From: Phaeobacter sp. G2
GTDB taxonomy: Bacteria; Pseudomonadota; Alphaproteobacteria; Rhodobacterales; Rhodobacteraceae
Length of the DNA: 64,000 nt
Direction: 5' to 3'
Assembly: GCA_025163595.1 (NCBI GenBank)
Contig: CP104101.1
Location: 62,001 to 126,000, forward strand
Of the stretch, positions 33,031 through 41,803 are shown in pieces; position 1 is the first letter of the stretch; each line of letters starts with the position of its first letter. The notes beneath the pieces were generated by a model that made no database searches, was not told the DNA's origin, and was given only the letters and a program-made list of their open reading frames with translations. The translations under genes and the position numbers were made by a program.

Positions 33031-34638
33031 TTACAGCCGGAAGATCCCGTAGTGTGGTTCCTCGATCGGTGCATTGAGCGAGGCGGAAATCGACATGCCA
33101 AGCGCGTTGCGTGTGTCCGCCGGATCGAGGATGCCGTCGTCCCACAATTCCGAGGTCGAGGTATAAGCCTCGACATCGCGCTTGTATTTTTCCAGCACCG
33201 GTTCGCGGATCGCGGCGATTTCTTCTTCGGTCAATTCCTTGCCTTCGCGCTGAAGCTGCCGGATCTTGACGTCAGCCATAGTATTGGCGGCCTGATCCGC
33301 ACCCATCACGCCGATCTCGGCCTGGGGCCACATGAATAACGTGCGCGCATCCCAGGCCCGCCCGCACATGCCGTAATTGCCTGCCCCGTAAGAGGCATTG
33401 GCGATCACGGTGAACTTCGGCACGACCGAGCCACCCTGTGCCATCAGCATCTTGGCGCCGTCCTTGGCGATGCCGCGTTCTTCGTATTCGCGGCCCACCA
33501 TATAGCCGGTGATGTTCTGGAAGAAGACCAGAGGCGTGCGGTTCTGATTGCACAGCTGCATGAAATGCGCGGCCTTGAGCGAGCTGTCGTTGAACAGCAC
33601 CCCGTTGTTGGCGAGGATGCCGACCTTGTAGCCCCAGATGTGAGCGTAACCGCAAATCATCGTGGTGCCGTAGTCGGGCTGGTATTCGTGGAAGCGCGAC
33701 CCGTCTACGATCCGGGCCAGAACCTCGCGCATGTCGAATTGGGTTTTCCGGTCCTTGGGAATGATCCCGTAAAGCTCCTTCGGGTCGTAGTAAGGTTCTT
33801 CATAGGACGCAGTTTCGATGATCGTTTTCGGTGTGCGTTTCCATTGGCTGACAATCTCGCGCGCCAGTGAAAAGGCGTGCTGTTCGGTCGCGGCACGATA
33901 ATCGCCGGTGCCCGAAACCGAGGTATGCATAACCGCCCCACCAAGTTCCTGAACACCGACCTCTTCGCCGGTGGCCGCCTTGACCAGCGGGGGACCGCCA
34001 AGGAAAATCGCCCCAGTGCCTTCGATGATGATGTTGTAATCGCTCAGCGTAGGTACATAGGCACCGCCTGCGGTGCAATGCCCGCCGACCACAGCAATCT
34101 GCGGGATATTGGCCTGACTCAGCTTGACCTGGTTGCGAAACACCCGCCCGCCCAGATAGCGGTCGGGAAAGACGCCATGTTGCAGCGGCAGGAAACCGCC
34201 GGCGCTGTCGCAGATATGGACGACCGGCAACCGGTTCTCCAGCGCGACATCCAGAAGGCGCACGACCTTTTTCACGGTATGCGGATACCAGGCACCGCCC
34301 TTGACGCTGGCGTCATTGGCATGAATAGCGACCTCGCGGCCCTGCACGATGCCAATGCCCGTAACCACGGCGGCACCCGGCACTGTTCCGTCATATTCGC
34401 GACAGGCTGCGAGGGTGGAGAATTCCAGAAACGGTGTGCCGGGGTCCAGCAGCAGTTTTAGCCGTTCGCGCACGCCCAGCTTGTTTTGCCGCTCAAGGCG
34501 GTCAATGTCGCGTTGCGGGCGTTCGAAACGCGCCGCGTGCTGGCGGGCGTGAAATTCCTTCAGCCGCTCGGACATGGCGGCATAATTTGCCTTGTAGTCG
34601 GCGGCGTTGGTATCGATCAGACTTTCAATCCTGCGCAT
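33031..34638 (-). CDS. Acyl-CoA carboxylase beta subunit (carboxyltransferase), module B
   Basis: A 535-residue carboxyltransferase. Glycine-rich oxyanion motifs are present: GGHCTAGGAYVPTLSD and NASYGAGNYGMCGRAW. It differs clearly from module A, with an internal LEFSTLAACREYDG and a TASYEEPYYDPKELYG segment, so a different substrate is likely. It is the last gene of the hydratase, atuA, biotin carboxylase, BCCP, carboxyltransferase operon. GGAGGAG precedes the chosen ATG; a GTG two codons earlier overlaps the BCCP stop. The AtuA partner suggests a geranyl-CoA-like substrate (inference). Confidence 0.92.
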   Translation of the reverse strand: MRRIESLIDTNAADYKANYAAMSERLKEFHARQHAARFERPQRDIDRLERQNKLGVRERLKLLLDPGTPFLEFSTLAACREYDGTVPGAAVVTGIGIVQGREVAIHANDASVKGGAWYPHTVKKVVRLLDVALENRLPVVHICDSAGGFLPLQHGVFPDRYLGGRVFRNQVKLSQANIPQIAVVGGHCTAGGAYVPTLSDYNIIIEGTGAIFLGGPPLVKAATGEEVGVQELGGAVMHTSVSGTGDYRAATEQHAFSLAREIVSQWKRTPKTIIETASYEEPYYDPKELYGIIPKDRKTQFDMREVLARIVDGSRFHEYQPDYGTTMICGYAHIWGYKVGILANNGVLFNDSSLKAAHFMQLCNQNRTPLVFFQNITGYMVGREYEERGIAKDGAKMLMAQGGSVVPKFTVIANASYGAGNYGMCGRAWDARTLFMWPQAEIGVMGADQAANTMADVKIRQLQREGKELTEEEIAAIREPVLEKYKRDVEAYTSTSELWDDGILDPADTRNALGMSISASLNAPIEEPHYGIFRL

Positions 34639-34640
34639 TC

Positions 34641-35144
34641 TCACTCCTCCTCCGGGGCCAATTGGGCCAGGATATCTTTCAGCCCAAAACTGTCGCCTTC
34701 GGCGAATGGCATTTCGGCAACGACCCCGTCGCGTGGCGCCGTCAGTGTGGTTTCCAGCTTCATGCTTTCGATAACCAAAAGCGGCTGGCCTTCTTCAACT
34801 GTATCGCCGGGTTTGACCGCGACCGACACCACGACTCCGGGCATAGGCGCGACCAACCGATCATCGCTTGTGCCACCATCGCTTCCAGCCAGGCGCTCGG
34901 CGGGATCAACCCGCCCGACTTCGTAGGTGCGGCCGTTCATGTGCACAAAAGTTGCTTCCGGCCCCACGGCCAGTCGCAATTCGCGGACAACACCCTTAGC
35001 CCGCAACGTATAACCGCCCGGCAGGCCAGTCGGGTCCAATTGGCAGGCAACAGTACCATTGGGGGTATTAAGTACGAACCGGCTGCCATCATGGCCCAAC
35101 CAACATTCAGTCTCTTCTCCGTCGATCTGAAAAATCCGTTGCAT
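34641..35144 (-). CDS. Separate biotin carboxyl carrier protein, module B
   Basis: A 167-residue protein. The last ~75 residues form a biotinyl domain (RLVAPMPGVVVSVAVKPGD, then ESMKLE with biotin on Lys129). The first ~90 residues look like the BT/linker part that in relatives sits between the biotin carboxylase and BCCP domains. Its ATG overlaps the biotin carboxylase stop by one base (TGATG), so the two genes look like one alpha subunit gene split in two. Geranyl- and methylcrotonyl-CoA carboxylases normally have these parts fused. Confidence 0.92.
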   Translation of the reverse strand: MQRIFQIDGEETECWLGHDGSRFVLNTPNGTVACQLDPTGLPGGYTLRAKGVVRELRLAVGPEATFVHMNGRTYEVGRVDPAERLAGSDGGTSDDRLVAPMPGVVVSVAVKPGDTVEEGQPLLVIESMKLETTLTAPRDGVVAEMPFAEGDSFGLKDILAQLAPEEE

Positions 35145-36613
35145 CAGTTTCTCCACCCGCCCATCTTGCGGTGCATTTCCGGTATTTGCATTACGTCGCT
35201 CACCAGCCGTTCGTCTGACAGGGCCGCCGCCGCCATCAGCAGGTCAGAGATATCTTCCCCCGGTGCAGTCAGCGTTTCGGATTGTTCAGCTAGGAAGCCG
35301 GTTGAAACATCGCCCGAGGCAAAATCTGGATGTGCAAGGATTGCATCTAGGTATCCGGTGTTGGTCGTCACCCCGAGAACCACATAGTTTTGCACCGCTT
35401 GCCGCGCACGGGCGATGGCCTCCACGCGGTCGCGGCCATGCACGATCAGCTTAGACAGCATCGGGTCGAAATCGGTGGTCACCTTGCCGCCGTCCAGAAT
35501 GCCGCTGTCCACGCGCACGCCGGGGCCGGAGGGTTCATCCAGCAGCAGGAGATCCCCGATCGAGGGGCGGAAATCGGCCGTCGCGTCCTCGGCACAGATG
35601 CGTAGTTCGATTGAATGGCCAGTCTGGGGAATATTCGCCTGCGTCGCGCTCAGCCCCTCGCCTGCAGCGATGCGCAGTTGCTCGGCGACCAGATCGAAGC
35701 CAGTCACCAGTTCGGTCACCGGATGTTCGACCTGAAGGCGGGTGTTCATTTCGAGGAAGTAAAAGGCCCCGTCCTGCGCATAAATGAATTCGACGGTCCC
35801 TGCCCCGCGGTATTTGACGGCGCGGGCAATCCCCGCAGCGGTTTCACATATCTCGTCCCGCTGTTCTGGGGTCAGCGCCGGTGACGGCGTTTCCTCGATA
35901 ATCTTCTGGAACCGGCGCTGGATCGAGCATTCGCGTTCCCAGAAATGGACCACGTTGCCCTGCCCGTCACCCATCACCTGCACCTCGATATGGCGCGGAC
36001 GTTCGATATAGCATTCGACGAACAGACGACCGTCGCCGAAATACCGCTGGCCTTCGCGGCGCGCGGTTTCGATTTCGGTCTCCAACGTGCTATCCTCGCG
36101 CACGACGCGCATGCCCTTGCCGCCGCCTCCGGCCGAGGGTTTGATGAGTAGCGGATAGCCAACGGCGCGGGCGCGTTCGACAAACGTCGCCGGATCGTCA
36201 TCCTCGATGGCCGAAGGCGCCACCGGAAAGCCGCGCTCTTCAACAAAGGCGCGCGCACGGATCTTGTCGCCCATCAGGTCGATGGTCTCGGACGTCGGGC
36301 CGACAAATGTCACACCGGCCTCTTCCAGCGCCGCGACGAAGGCCGCATTCTCGGACAAAAAGCCATAGCCGGGATGCACCGCATCAGCGCCGATCTTTTT
36401 TGCGGCATCGACGATCTGCGGAATATCGAGATAGGCGGCCACAGGCGTCGGGCCGTCGATCATCACAATCTCGTCTGCGATCAGATGGGCCGGCCCCTCT
36501 TGTTCAGCGACGTGGCGCAACACAGCCGTCGCAAGGCCGCGGGCCTTGGCAGTACGCAAAACGCGCGCCGCGATTTCACCCCGATTGGCGACCAGGAGTT
36601 TTGAAATGGTCAT
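35144..36613 (-). CDS. Biotin carboxylase subunit, module B
   Basis: A 489-residue stand-alone biotin carboxylase with LLVANRGEIAARVLRTAK at the start. The ATP-grasp glycine loop (SAGGGGKGMRVV, about 165) and EMNTRLQVEHPVTE (about 293) are present. It ends near residue 489 instead of running into a biotinyl domain; the carrier domain is encoded by the overlapping next gene. It stands 12 bases after atuA in the same operon. Confidence 0.93.
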   Translation of the reverse strand: MTISKLLVANRGEIAARVLRTAKARGLATAVLRHVAEQEGPAHLIADEIVMIDGPTPVAAYLDIPQIVDAAKKIGADAVHPGYGFLSENAAFVAALEEAGVTFVGPTSETIDLMGDKIRARAFVEERGFPVAPSAIEDDDPATFVERARAVGYPLLIKPSAGGGGKGMRVVREDSTLETEIETARREGQRYFGDGRLFVECYIERPRHIEVQVMGDGQGNVVHFWERECSIQRRFQKIIEETPSPALTPEQRDEICETAAGIARAVKYRGAGTVEFIYAQDGAFYFLEMNTRLQVEHPVTELVTGFDLVAEQLRIAAGEGLSATQANIPQTGHSIELRICAEDATADFRPSIGDLLLLDEPSGPGVRVDSGILDGGKVTTDFDPMLSKLIVHGRDRVEAIARARQAVQNYVVLGVTTNTGYLDAILAHPDFASGDVSTGFLAEQSETLTAPGEDISDLLMAAAALSDERLVSDVMQIPEMHRKMGGWRN

Positions 36614-36625
36614 GGTATTGTCCTT

Positions 36626-38425
36626 TTAGTTCCGGTCCGAGGCGTTCAGCCCGTCGCGCGCGGCCAGATCGACCGGCACAGGAATTTCAATATCAAGCAG
36701 CATCTGCGCAAACCCTTTGCCTTGCGGATCGATGCGGACCGAGGCGATGCCGCCCCCGCCCAGCGATTCATGCAGCAGGAAGTTCAGCGCATGGCTTCCG
36801 GGCAAATCAAAGCGTTCGACCGCGCCGTCACACAGGTGGGCGAAATAGGCTTTCACCGTGTCTTCGGTCAGGGCCGACCGGATATAGGGCAGATACTCCG
36901 GCTTGCGCGCAAGGATGCCGATGTTGGCGATATCGCCCTTGTCGCCCGAACGGCCCCACGCCAGGTCGACGAGGCGCACCTTGACCGCGTCCGGACCGGG
37001 CGCGCGGCTATCTGTGGGCGGCGCGGCAGGCGGATCAAGTTGCACAGGTTTGGTGGCCACTGTGACGGGCACATCCTTGCCATCAACCTCAACCGCGACG
37101 GGGGTGTCGGCCTTGTCCTGAAGGAAGGAGAACAGACGGACCACCGGCTGTACCTTTGGCCGTCCGGCGAAGAACCCGGTCAGACCCTGCGCGGTCGAAA
37201 TCGCCATGGGTGCGATTTCTCCGGCAAAGATGTTCAGCGCGGCGCGATCATCATGGACCGCGCCGATCTTGAGCACCACTTCGCGCGTCAGGGCGCGGGC
37301 GTTGGCGCCATAGGCGGCCTCGGCGCCCAGCACTTCGACGCTAACCTGCCGGAAATCGCCCATGTTGCGGTCGCGGAAAATTCGGCGGCAGCGGGTCAGG
37401 ATCGCCTCGGCCACGCGCTCGGCCTTGGCGGGGGCATCAATCGCGGCCAGTGTCAGGGTAGAGACCGCGCGCCAGCCATCGGCATGGGTCGCCGACACCT
37501 TGTAGCTGTCGGTGCGCCCGAGACCCTTGCCGCCCTTGACCAACACCCGATCGGGTCCGACCTGTTCAAGGGTAACCCCGGACCAGTCGCAGGTCACGTC
37601 GGGCAACAGGTAAGCGCGCGGATCACCGATTTCATAGAGCATCTGCTCTCCGACCGATCCCGGCACGACCAGCCCGCCGGTGTCAGGCGTCTTGGTCATG
37701 ACGAAACTGCCGTCTTCCGACACCTCGACGATGGGCATCCCCATATTGTCCCACCCCGGCACGTCCTGCCAGTCGGTAAAGTTGCCGCCCGTTCCCTGGG
37801 GGCCGCATTCGATCAGGTGGCCGGCCAGTGATCCCTGGCTGAGCTTGTCCCAGTCGTCATCGCCCCAGCCGTATTCGTGCATCAGGGGGCCAAGCGCGAC
37901 CGCGCTGTCGGCGCAGCGCCCCGTGATTACGATGTCGGCCCCGGCATCCAGCGCGGCCGCGATGGGGCGGGCACCCAGATAGGCGTTCATGCTCCAGATG
38001 TCGCCCGGAAACGCGACATCCGAGAACATCTCCGTCTGGCCGGCGGCGCGGATGTCGTCGGCCCGCGCCGACAAATCATCGCCCAGCACGACTCCGATGG
38101 ACAAATCGATCCCGACCTCGGCGGCGGCTTTGGCAAGCGCATCGCGGCAGCCGCGCGGGTTCACGCCCCCGGCATTGGTAACGACCTTGATGCCCTGACG
38201 TTTGATTTCAGGCAGCCACGGAACCAGCGCCTTGACGAAATCCGGCGCATAACCCGCCTCGGGCGTCTTTGCGCGGGCACGCGCCATCAGCGACATTGTC
38301 ACCTCGGCCAGATAGTCGAACACCAGATAGTTGATCTCGCCCTTGGAGACCAGTTGACCGATCGCTTCAGGCGTGTCGCCCCAGAATCCCGATGCGCATC
38401 CGATGCGCAGTTTTCGATCTGACAT
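36626..38425 (-). CDS. atuA: AtuA-family protein (acyclic terpene utilization)
   Basis: A 599-residue AtuA-family (DUF1446) protein. The N-terminal part has the conserved RIGCASGFWGD (about 6-16) and VVTNAGGVNPRGC, then DIVITGRCADSAV. The C-terminal domain carries DLAWGRSGDKGDIANIGI, the hallmark of the family. In Pseudomonas, atuA is essential for growth on citronellol and geraniol, but its reaction is unresolved (established knowledge). It lies between a hydratase gene and the split carboxylase, which strongly links module B to branched isoprenoid acyl-CoA. Predicted cytoplasmic. Confidence 0.92.
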   Translation of the reverse strand: MSDRKLRIGCASGFWGDTPEAIGQLVSKGEINYLVFDYLAEVTMSLMARARAKTPEAGYAPDFVKALVPWLPEIKRQGIKVVTNAGGVNPRGCRDALAKAAAEVGIDLSIGVVLGDDLSARADDIRAAGQTEMFSDVAFPGDIWSMNAYLGARPIAAALDAGADIVITGRCADSAVALGPLMHEYGWGDDDWDKLSQGSLAGHLIECGPQGTGGNFTDWQDVPGWDNMGMPIVEVSEDGSFVMTKTPDTGGLVVPGSVGEQMLYEIGDPRAYLLPDVTCDWSGVTLEQVGPDRVLVKGGKGLGRTDSYKVSATHADGWRAVSTLTLAAIDAPAKAERVAEAILTRCRRIFRDRNMGDFRQVSVEVLGAEAAYGANARALTREVVLKIGAVHDDRAALNIFAGEIAPMAISTAQGLTGFFAGRPKVQPVVRLFSFLQDKADTPVAVEVDGKDVPVTVATKPVQLDPPAAPPTDSRAPGPDAVKVRLVDLAWGRSGDKGDIANIGILARKPEYLPYIRSALTEDTVKAYFAHLCDGAVERFDLPGSHALNFLLHESLGGGGIASVRIDPQGKGFAQMLLDIEIPVPVDLAARDGLNASDRN

Positions 38426-38446
38426 ATGCTTCTCCTCCCCGCTTGT

Positions 38447-39232
38447 TTAGCGGCCTGTCCATTCAGGTTTGCGCTTCGCAATGAAGGCATCAAAGCCTTC
38501 GCGCGCGTCTTCGGTCTGTGCTACTCGCGGTAAAAGTGTTTCTGCAAACCGCATTTGCTGCGGATAGGTCATGTCCTCCATCGCGTGACAGGCGTATTTT
38601 CCCAGCCGGATCGCGCTCGGCGACTGCGCAGCAATCTGGGCAACCAGTTCTGCAACCTTGTCGTCCAACCCTGCGGCATCGGTCACATAGTTGACCAGAT
38701 TGAATTGCAGGGCTTCCTCGGCCGTCAGAGGAACGCCGGTGATGAACATCTCCATCAGCCTCCGCCGAGGCAAAACACGCATCATCGGTGGTACGATCGT
38801 CATGGGAAACAAACCCACCTTCACTTCCGGCGTTCCGATGCGGGCGTGGTCCGCCATCACAGCCAGATCGCAGGCACAGATAATGCCCGCCCCTGCCCCC
38901 ATCGCGACGCCGTTGACACGCGCGATCGTCGGCTTTCGGCAGGCCTGTATCGTTTCGAACAACCTTCCGGCGAAATGATCAGGATCGGCCGGATCCTGAA
39001 CGAACGGACCACCGTCCGCACCCGCCTTGATGTCGCCGCCGGCGCAGAAGGCGCGATCTCCCTCGCCGGTCAGAACGATCACACGGCAATCGCTGTCCTT
39101 CTCGGCAGCATATATGGCGGCCATGATCCCGTCTGCGACTTCACGGTTTAGGGCATTTCGATTCTCAGGACGTCGAATCGTGATACGAACTTCGTCGCCA
39201 CGCATCTGCGATTGAACAACGCTCTCACCCAT
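38447..39232 (-). CDS. Enoyl-CoA hydratase, AtuE-like
   Basis: A 261-residue crotonase-fold protein, first gene of the atuA-carboxylase operon. The oxyanion-hole segments are AFCAGGDIKAG (about 61-71) and GVAMGAGAGI. The second catalytic Glu is in GTPEVKVGLFP, while the first is replaced by Gly, as in methylglutaconyl-CoA hydratase-like proteins. It ends in the usual KRKPEWTGR tail. Likely hydrates the product of the module B carboxylase. It diverges from the acyl-CoA dehydrogenase operon across operator 4. Confidence 0.87.
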   Translation of the reverse strand: MGESVVQSQMRGDEVRITIRRPENRNALNREVADGIMAAIYAAEKDSDCRVIVLTGEGDRAFCAGGDIKAGADGGPFVQDPADPDHFAGRLFETIQACRKPTIARVNGVAMGAGAGIICACDLAVMADHARIGTPEVKVGLFPMTIVPPMMRVLPRRRLMEMFITGVPLTAEEALQFNLVNYVTDAAGLDDKVAELVAQIAAQSPSAIRLGKYACHAMEDMTYPQQMRFAETLLPRVAQTEDAREGFDAFIAKRKPEWTGR

Positions 39233-39307
39233 TTCCGAAGCTCCCCCAAAATAGTTTGTGCGCCGTGCCTTCTAACGTCAGGTCGCAAAAAGCTTGGCTT
39301 GATCTAT

Positions 39308-39327
39308 TTTCTAACATGTGTTTGATT
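39308..39327. promoter_or_regulatory. TetR-type operator 4 (degenerate right arm)
   Basis: TTTCTAACATGTGTTTGATT, one base different from operator 3. It lies between the divergent hydratase (39232) and acyl-CoA dehydrogenase (39367) starts, 40 bases ahead of the latter, so it could control both operons. Confidence 0.6.
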
Positions 39328-39366
39328 TTGGTCAACACCACAAACGACATTTCTCGGGAGGATGAT

Positions 39367-40581
39367 ATGACGACTCAAAGTGAGGCTATCGCGGCTGACC
39401 TGGAAGCCATCAGGGCAAACTATTCGTTGACCGACGAGCAACGCCAGATTGTCGATCACGTGGATCGTGTGTCGCGCGAGGTACTGCACCCGTTGCAGGC
39501 GCGCATGGACGAGGAAGAATGGTGGCCCGAAGACCTGTTCAAGCAAATGGGTGAGCTGGGCCTGCTGGGAATCACCGCTCCCGAGGAGCTGGGCGGATCG
39601 GGACAAGATGAATTCACCCAGGCGCTGGTGTCCGAGGTGATCTCGAAATGGAACCCGGCTGTGGGGTTGTCGCATGGCGCGCATGACAACCTGTGCCTGA
39701 ACAACCTGCTGCGCAACGGGTCCGAAGAGCAGGTAAAGAAATACGTACCGGGCCTTTGCTCGGGCGAGCTTGTCGGTGCTCTGGGTCTGACCGAACCGGG
39801 TGCGGGATCCGATGCGCTTGGGTCCATGGCGACCACCGCGCGCCGCGACGGCGACGAATACATCATCAACGGCTCGAAGATCTATATCACTAACGGACCG
39901 ATTGCCGATGTGATCCTGCTTTACGCCAAAACCGACAAGTCGAAGGGCGCCAAGGGCATTTCTGCTTTCATCATCGAGACGGACAATCCCGGTTTCAAGG
40001 TGGCGCAAAAGCTTGACAAGATGGGCTTTCGCGGTTCGCCAACCGGAGAACTGGTGTTTGAGGATTGCCGCGTACCCGCGTCCGCCATGGTTGGACAGGA
40101 AAACACCGGCGTTTCGGTGGTAATGAGCGGGCTGGATCTGGAGCGTGCCATGGTTGCCTCAGTCTGCGTTGGCATGGCCGAACGCGCGCTGGAACTTGGG
40201 CTGGAATACGCCAAGATTCGCGAACAATTCGGCAAGCCGATTGCAAGTTTCCAAATGATGCAGTCGAAATTGGCCGAGATCTACACCGAGGTCGAAACCG
40301 CGCGTGCCTTCAGTTATCGTGCGCTGGCCGCCTGTACCGGCCTGCCAAAAGGGGCCGGGGGCCGCGGCGAAATCCACAAATTGACAGCGGCGGCCTGTCT
40401 TTACGCCGGCGAGGCATTCAACAAGGCGGTGACCGAAGCCTGCCATATCCATGGTGGCTCTGGCTACATGCAGGACACCGAGATCAACCGGCTGTTCCGC
40501 GCCAACAAGCTGCTGGAAATCGGCGCGGGCACAAGCGAAGTCCGCAAGATCATCATTGCCGAAGAACTTTTGCGCGCCTGA
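39367..40581 (+). CDS. Acyl-CoA dehydrogenase (isovaleryl-type), tandem copy 1
   Basis: A 404-residue FAD enzyme with LTEPGAGSDALGS (about 139) and IHGGSGYMQDTE near the end. The MCAD Glu is replaced in EIGAGTSEVR. Glu259 in SGLDLERAMV sits at the isovaleryl-CoA dehydrogenase position. The start with GGGAGG six bases upstream was chosen; the open frame reaches back through the operator region. It is first in a six-gene operon (two dehydrogenases, SDR, hydratase, two thioesterases). Likely acts on a branched or cyclic acyl-CoA. Confidence 0.92.
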   Translation: MTTQSEAIAADLEAIRANYSLTDEQRQIVDHVDRVSREVLHPLQARMDEEEWWPEDLFKQMGELGLLGITAPEELGGSGQDEFTQALVSEVISKWNPAVGLSHGAHDNLCLNNLLRNGSEEQVKKYVPGLCSGELVGALGLTEPGAGSDALGSMATTARRDGDEYIINGSKIYITNGPIADVILLYAKTDKSKGAKGISAFIIETDNPGFKVAQKLDKMGFRGSPTGELVFEDCRVPASAMVGQENTGVSVVMSGLDLERAMVASVCVGMAERALELGLEYAKIREQFGKPIASFQMMQSKLAEIYTEVETARAFSYRALAACTGLPKGAGGRGEIHKLTAAACLYAGEAFNKAVTEACHIHGGSGYMQDTEINRLFRANKLLEIGAGTSEVRKIIIAEELLRA

Positions 40582-40594
40582 GGGAGACGAGACA

Positions 40595-41794
40595 ATGAAC
40601 AAGCAACTGCGCAACGACATCGCTCTGCCGACACATTTCATGACGGACGAACAGCAGGCGCTGGCCGATCAGGCCGGCAAGTTCTTCATGTCAGAATTCC
40701 ACCATCTGAACGCCGAAATGGACGATACTGATGATCTGCCGTCTTCGGTTTTCCCCAAGCTGGGCGAAATGGGCTACCTGGGACTGAACGTGCCGCCGGA
40801 ATTCGGCGGCGCTGGGTTGGATTTCACCTCGGCCTGCATCATCACCGAACAGCTGTCGCGGTCCTCTGCGGCCATCGGACTGACCCATGTGGCGCATGAC
40901 AATTTGTGCGTCAACAACATCTATCGCAACGCCAATGACGAGTTGCGCCGAAAATACCTGCCAGGTCTGTGCGACGGCACGCTGATCGGCGCCCTGGGCC
41001 TGACCGAACCCGGCGCGGGGTCTGATGCGCTTGGCTCGATGCGGACCACGGCCAAAAAGGATGGCGACGACTACATCCTGAACGGCGCCAAGATCTACAT
41101 CACCAATGGGCCGATTGCCGATCTGGTGCTGGTCTATGCCAAGACATCGCCCGAAAAAGGGGCCAAGGGCATTTCCGCCTTTATCGTGGAAACCGACACG
41201 CCCGGTTTCAAGGTGGCGCAGAAGCTCAACAAGATGGGATTCCGCGGCTCGCCGACGGGCGAACTGGTATTCGAAGATTGCCGTGTTCCGGCCAGAAACA
41301 TGGTCGGCAAGCTGGATGGCGGGGTTGCCGTTACCATGTCCGGACTTGATCTGGAACGTGCCATCGTCTGTTTCAACGCTCTGGGCATTGCGCAGCGGGC
41401 GCTGGATATTTCCATCGATTACGCCAAGACACGCCAGCAATTCGGCAAACCGATCGCCAGTTTTCAGATGGTTCAGGCGATGCTGGCCGACATGTATACG
41501 CAGATCGAGGCCGCGCGCAGCCTGTCCTTGCGCACCGCTGCCATGTGTGAAGGCCTCGAAGAGGGCGAAGGCGGGCGCGGCGAAATCCACAAGCTCACCG
41601 CTGCGGCGATCTACAAGGCCGCTGAGGCGACATCCTTCGTGCTGGACAAAGCTGTCCAGATTCACGGCGGCTCGGGTTACATGCGTGATACAGAAGTGAA
41701 CCGGCTGTACCGGACCGGTCGCGTGCTTGAGGTCGGCGCAGGCACCCAGGAGGTTCGCAAACTCATCATCTCTGGCGAATTGCTGAAGAACTAG
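40595..41794 (+). CDS. Acyl-CoA dehydrogenase (isovaleryl-type), tandem copy 2
   Basis: A 399-residue paralogue of the preceding gene, sharing long identical runs (LTEPGAGSDALGSM, KMGFRGSPTGELVFEDCRVP) but differing in the N-terminus and the substrate-lining residues. Catalytic Glu254 is in SGLDLERAIV and EVGAGTQEVR replaces the MCAD Glu site. It follows copy 1 by 13 bases with GGGAGA upstream. The pair may act as a heteromer or on successive intermediates; nothing in the sequence decides. Confidence 0.92.
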   Translation: MNKQLRNDIALPTHFMTDEQQALADQAGKFFMSEFHHLNAEMDDTDDLPSSVFPKLGEMGYLGLNVPPEFGGAGLDFTSACIITEQLSRSSAAIGLTHVAHDNLCVNNIYRNANDELRRKYLPGLCDGTLIGALGLTEPGAGSDALGSMRTTAKKDGDDYILNGAKIYITNGPIADLVLVYAKTSPEKGAKGISAFIVETDTPGFKVAQKLNKMGFRGSPTGELVFEDCRVPARNMVGKLDGGVAVTMSGLDLERAIVCFNALGIAQRALDISIDYAKTRQQFGKPIASFQMVQAMLADMYTQIEAARSLSLRTAAMCEGLEEGEGGRGEIHKLTAAAIYKAAEATSFVLDKAVQIHGGSGYMRDTEVNRLYRTGRVLEVGAGTQEVRKLIISGELLKN

Positions 41795-41803
41795 GGGCGG
41801 AAC

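Noticed and set aside
39256..39366. Upstream start of the first tandem acyl-CoA dehydrogenase
   Set aside because: This stretch contains operator 4 and lacks dehydrogenase sequence; GGGAGG precedes the ATG at 39367.
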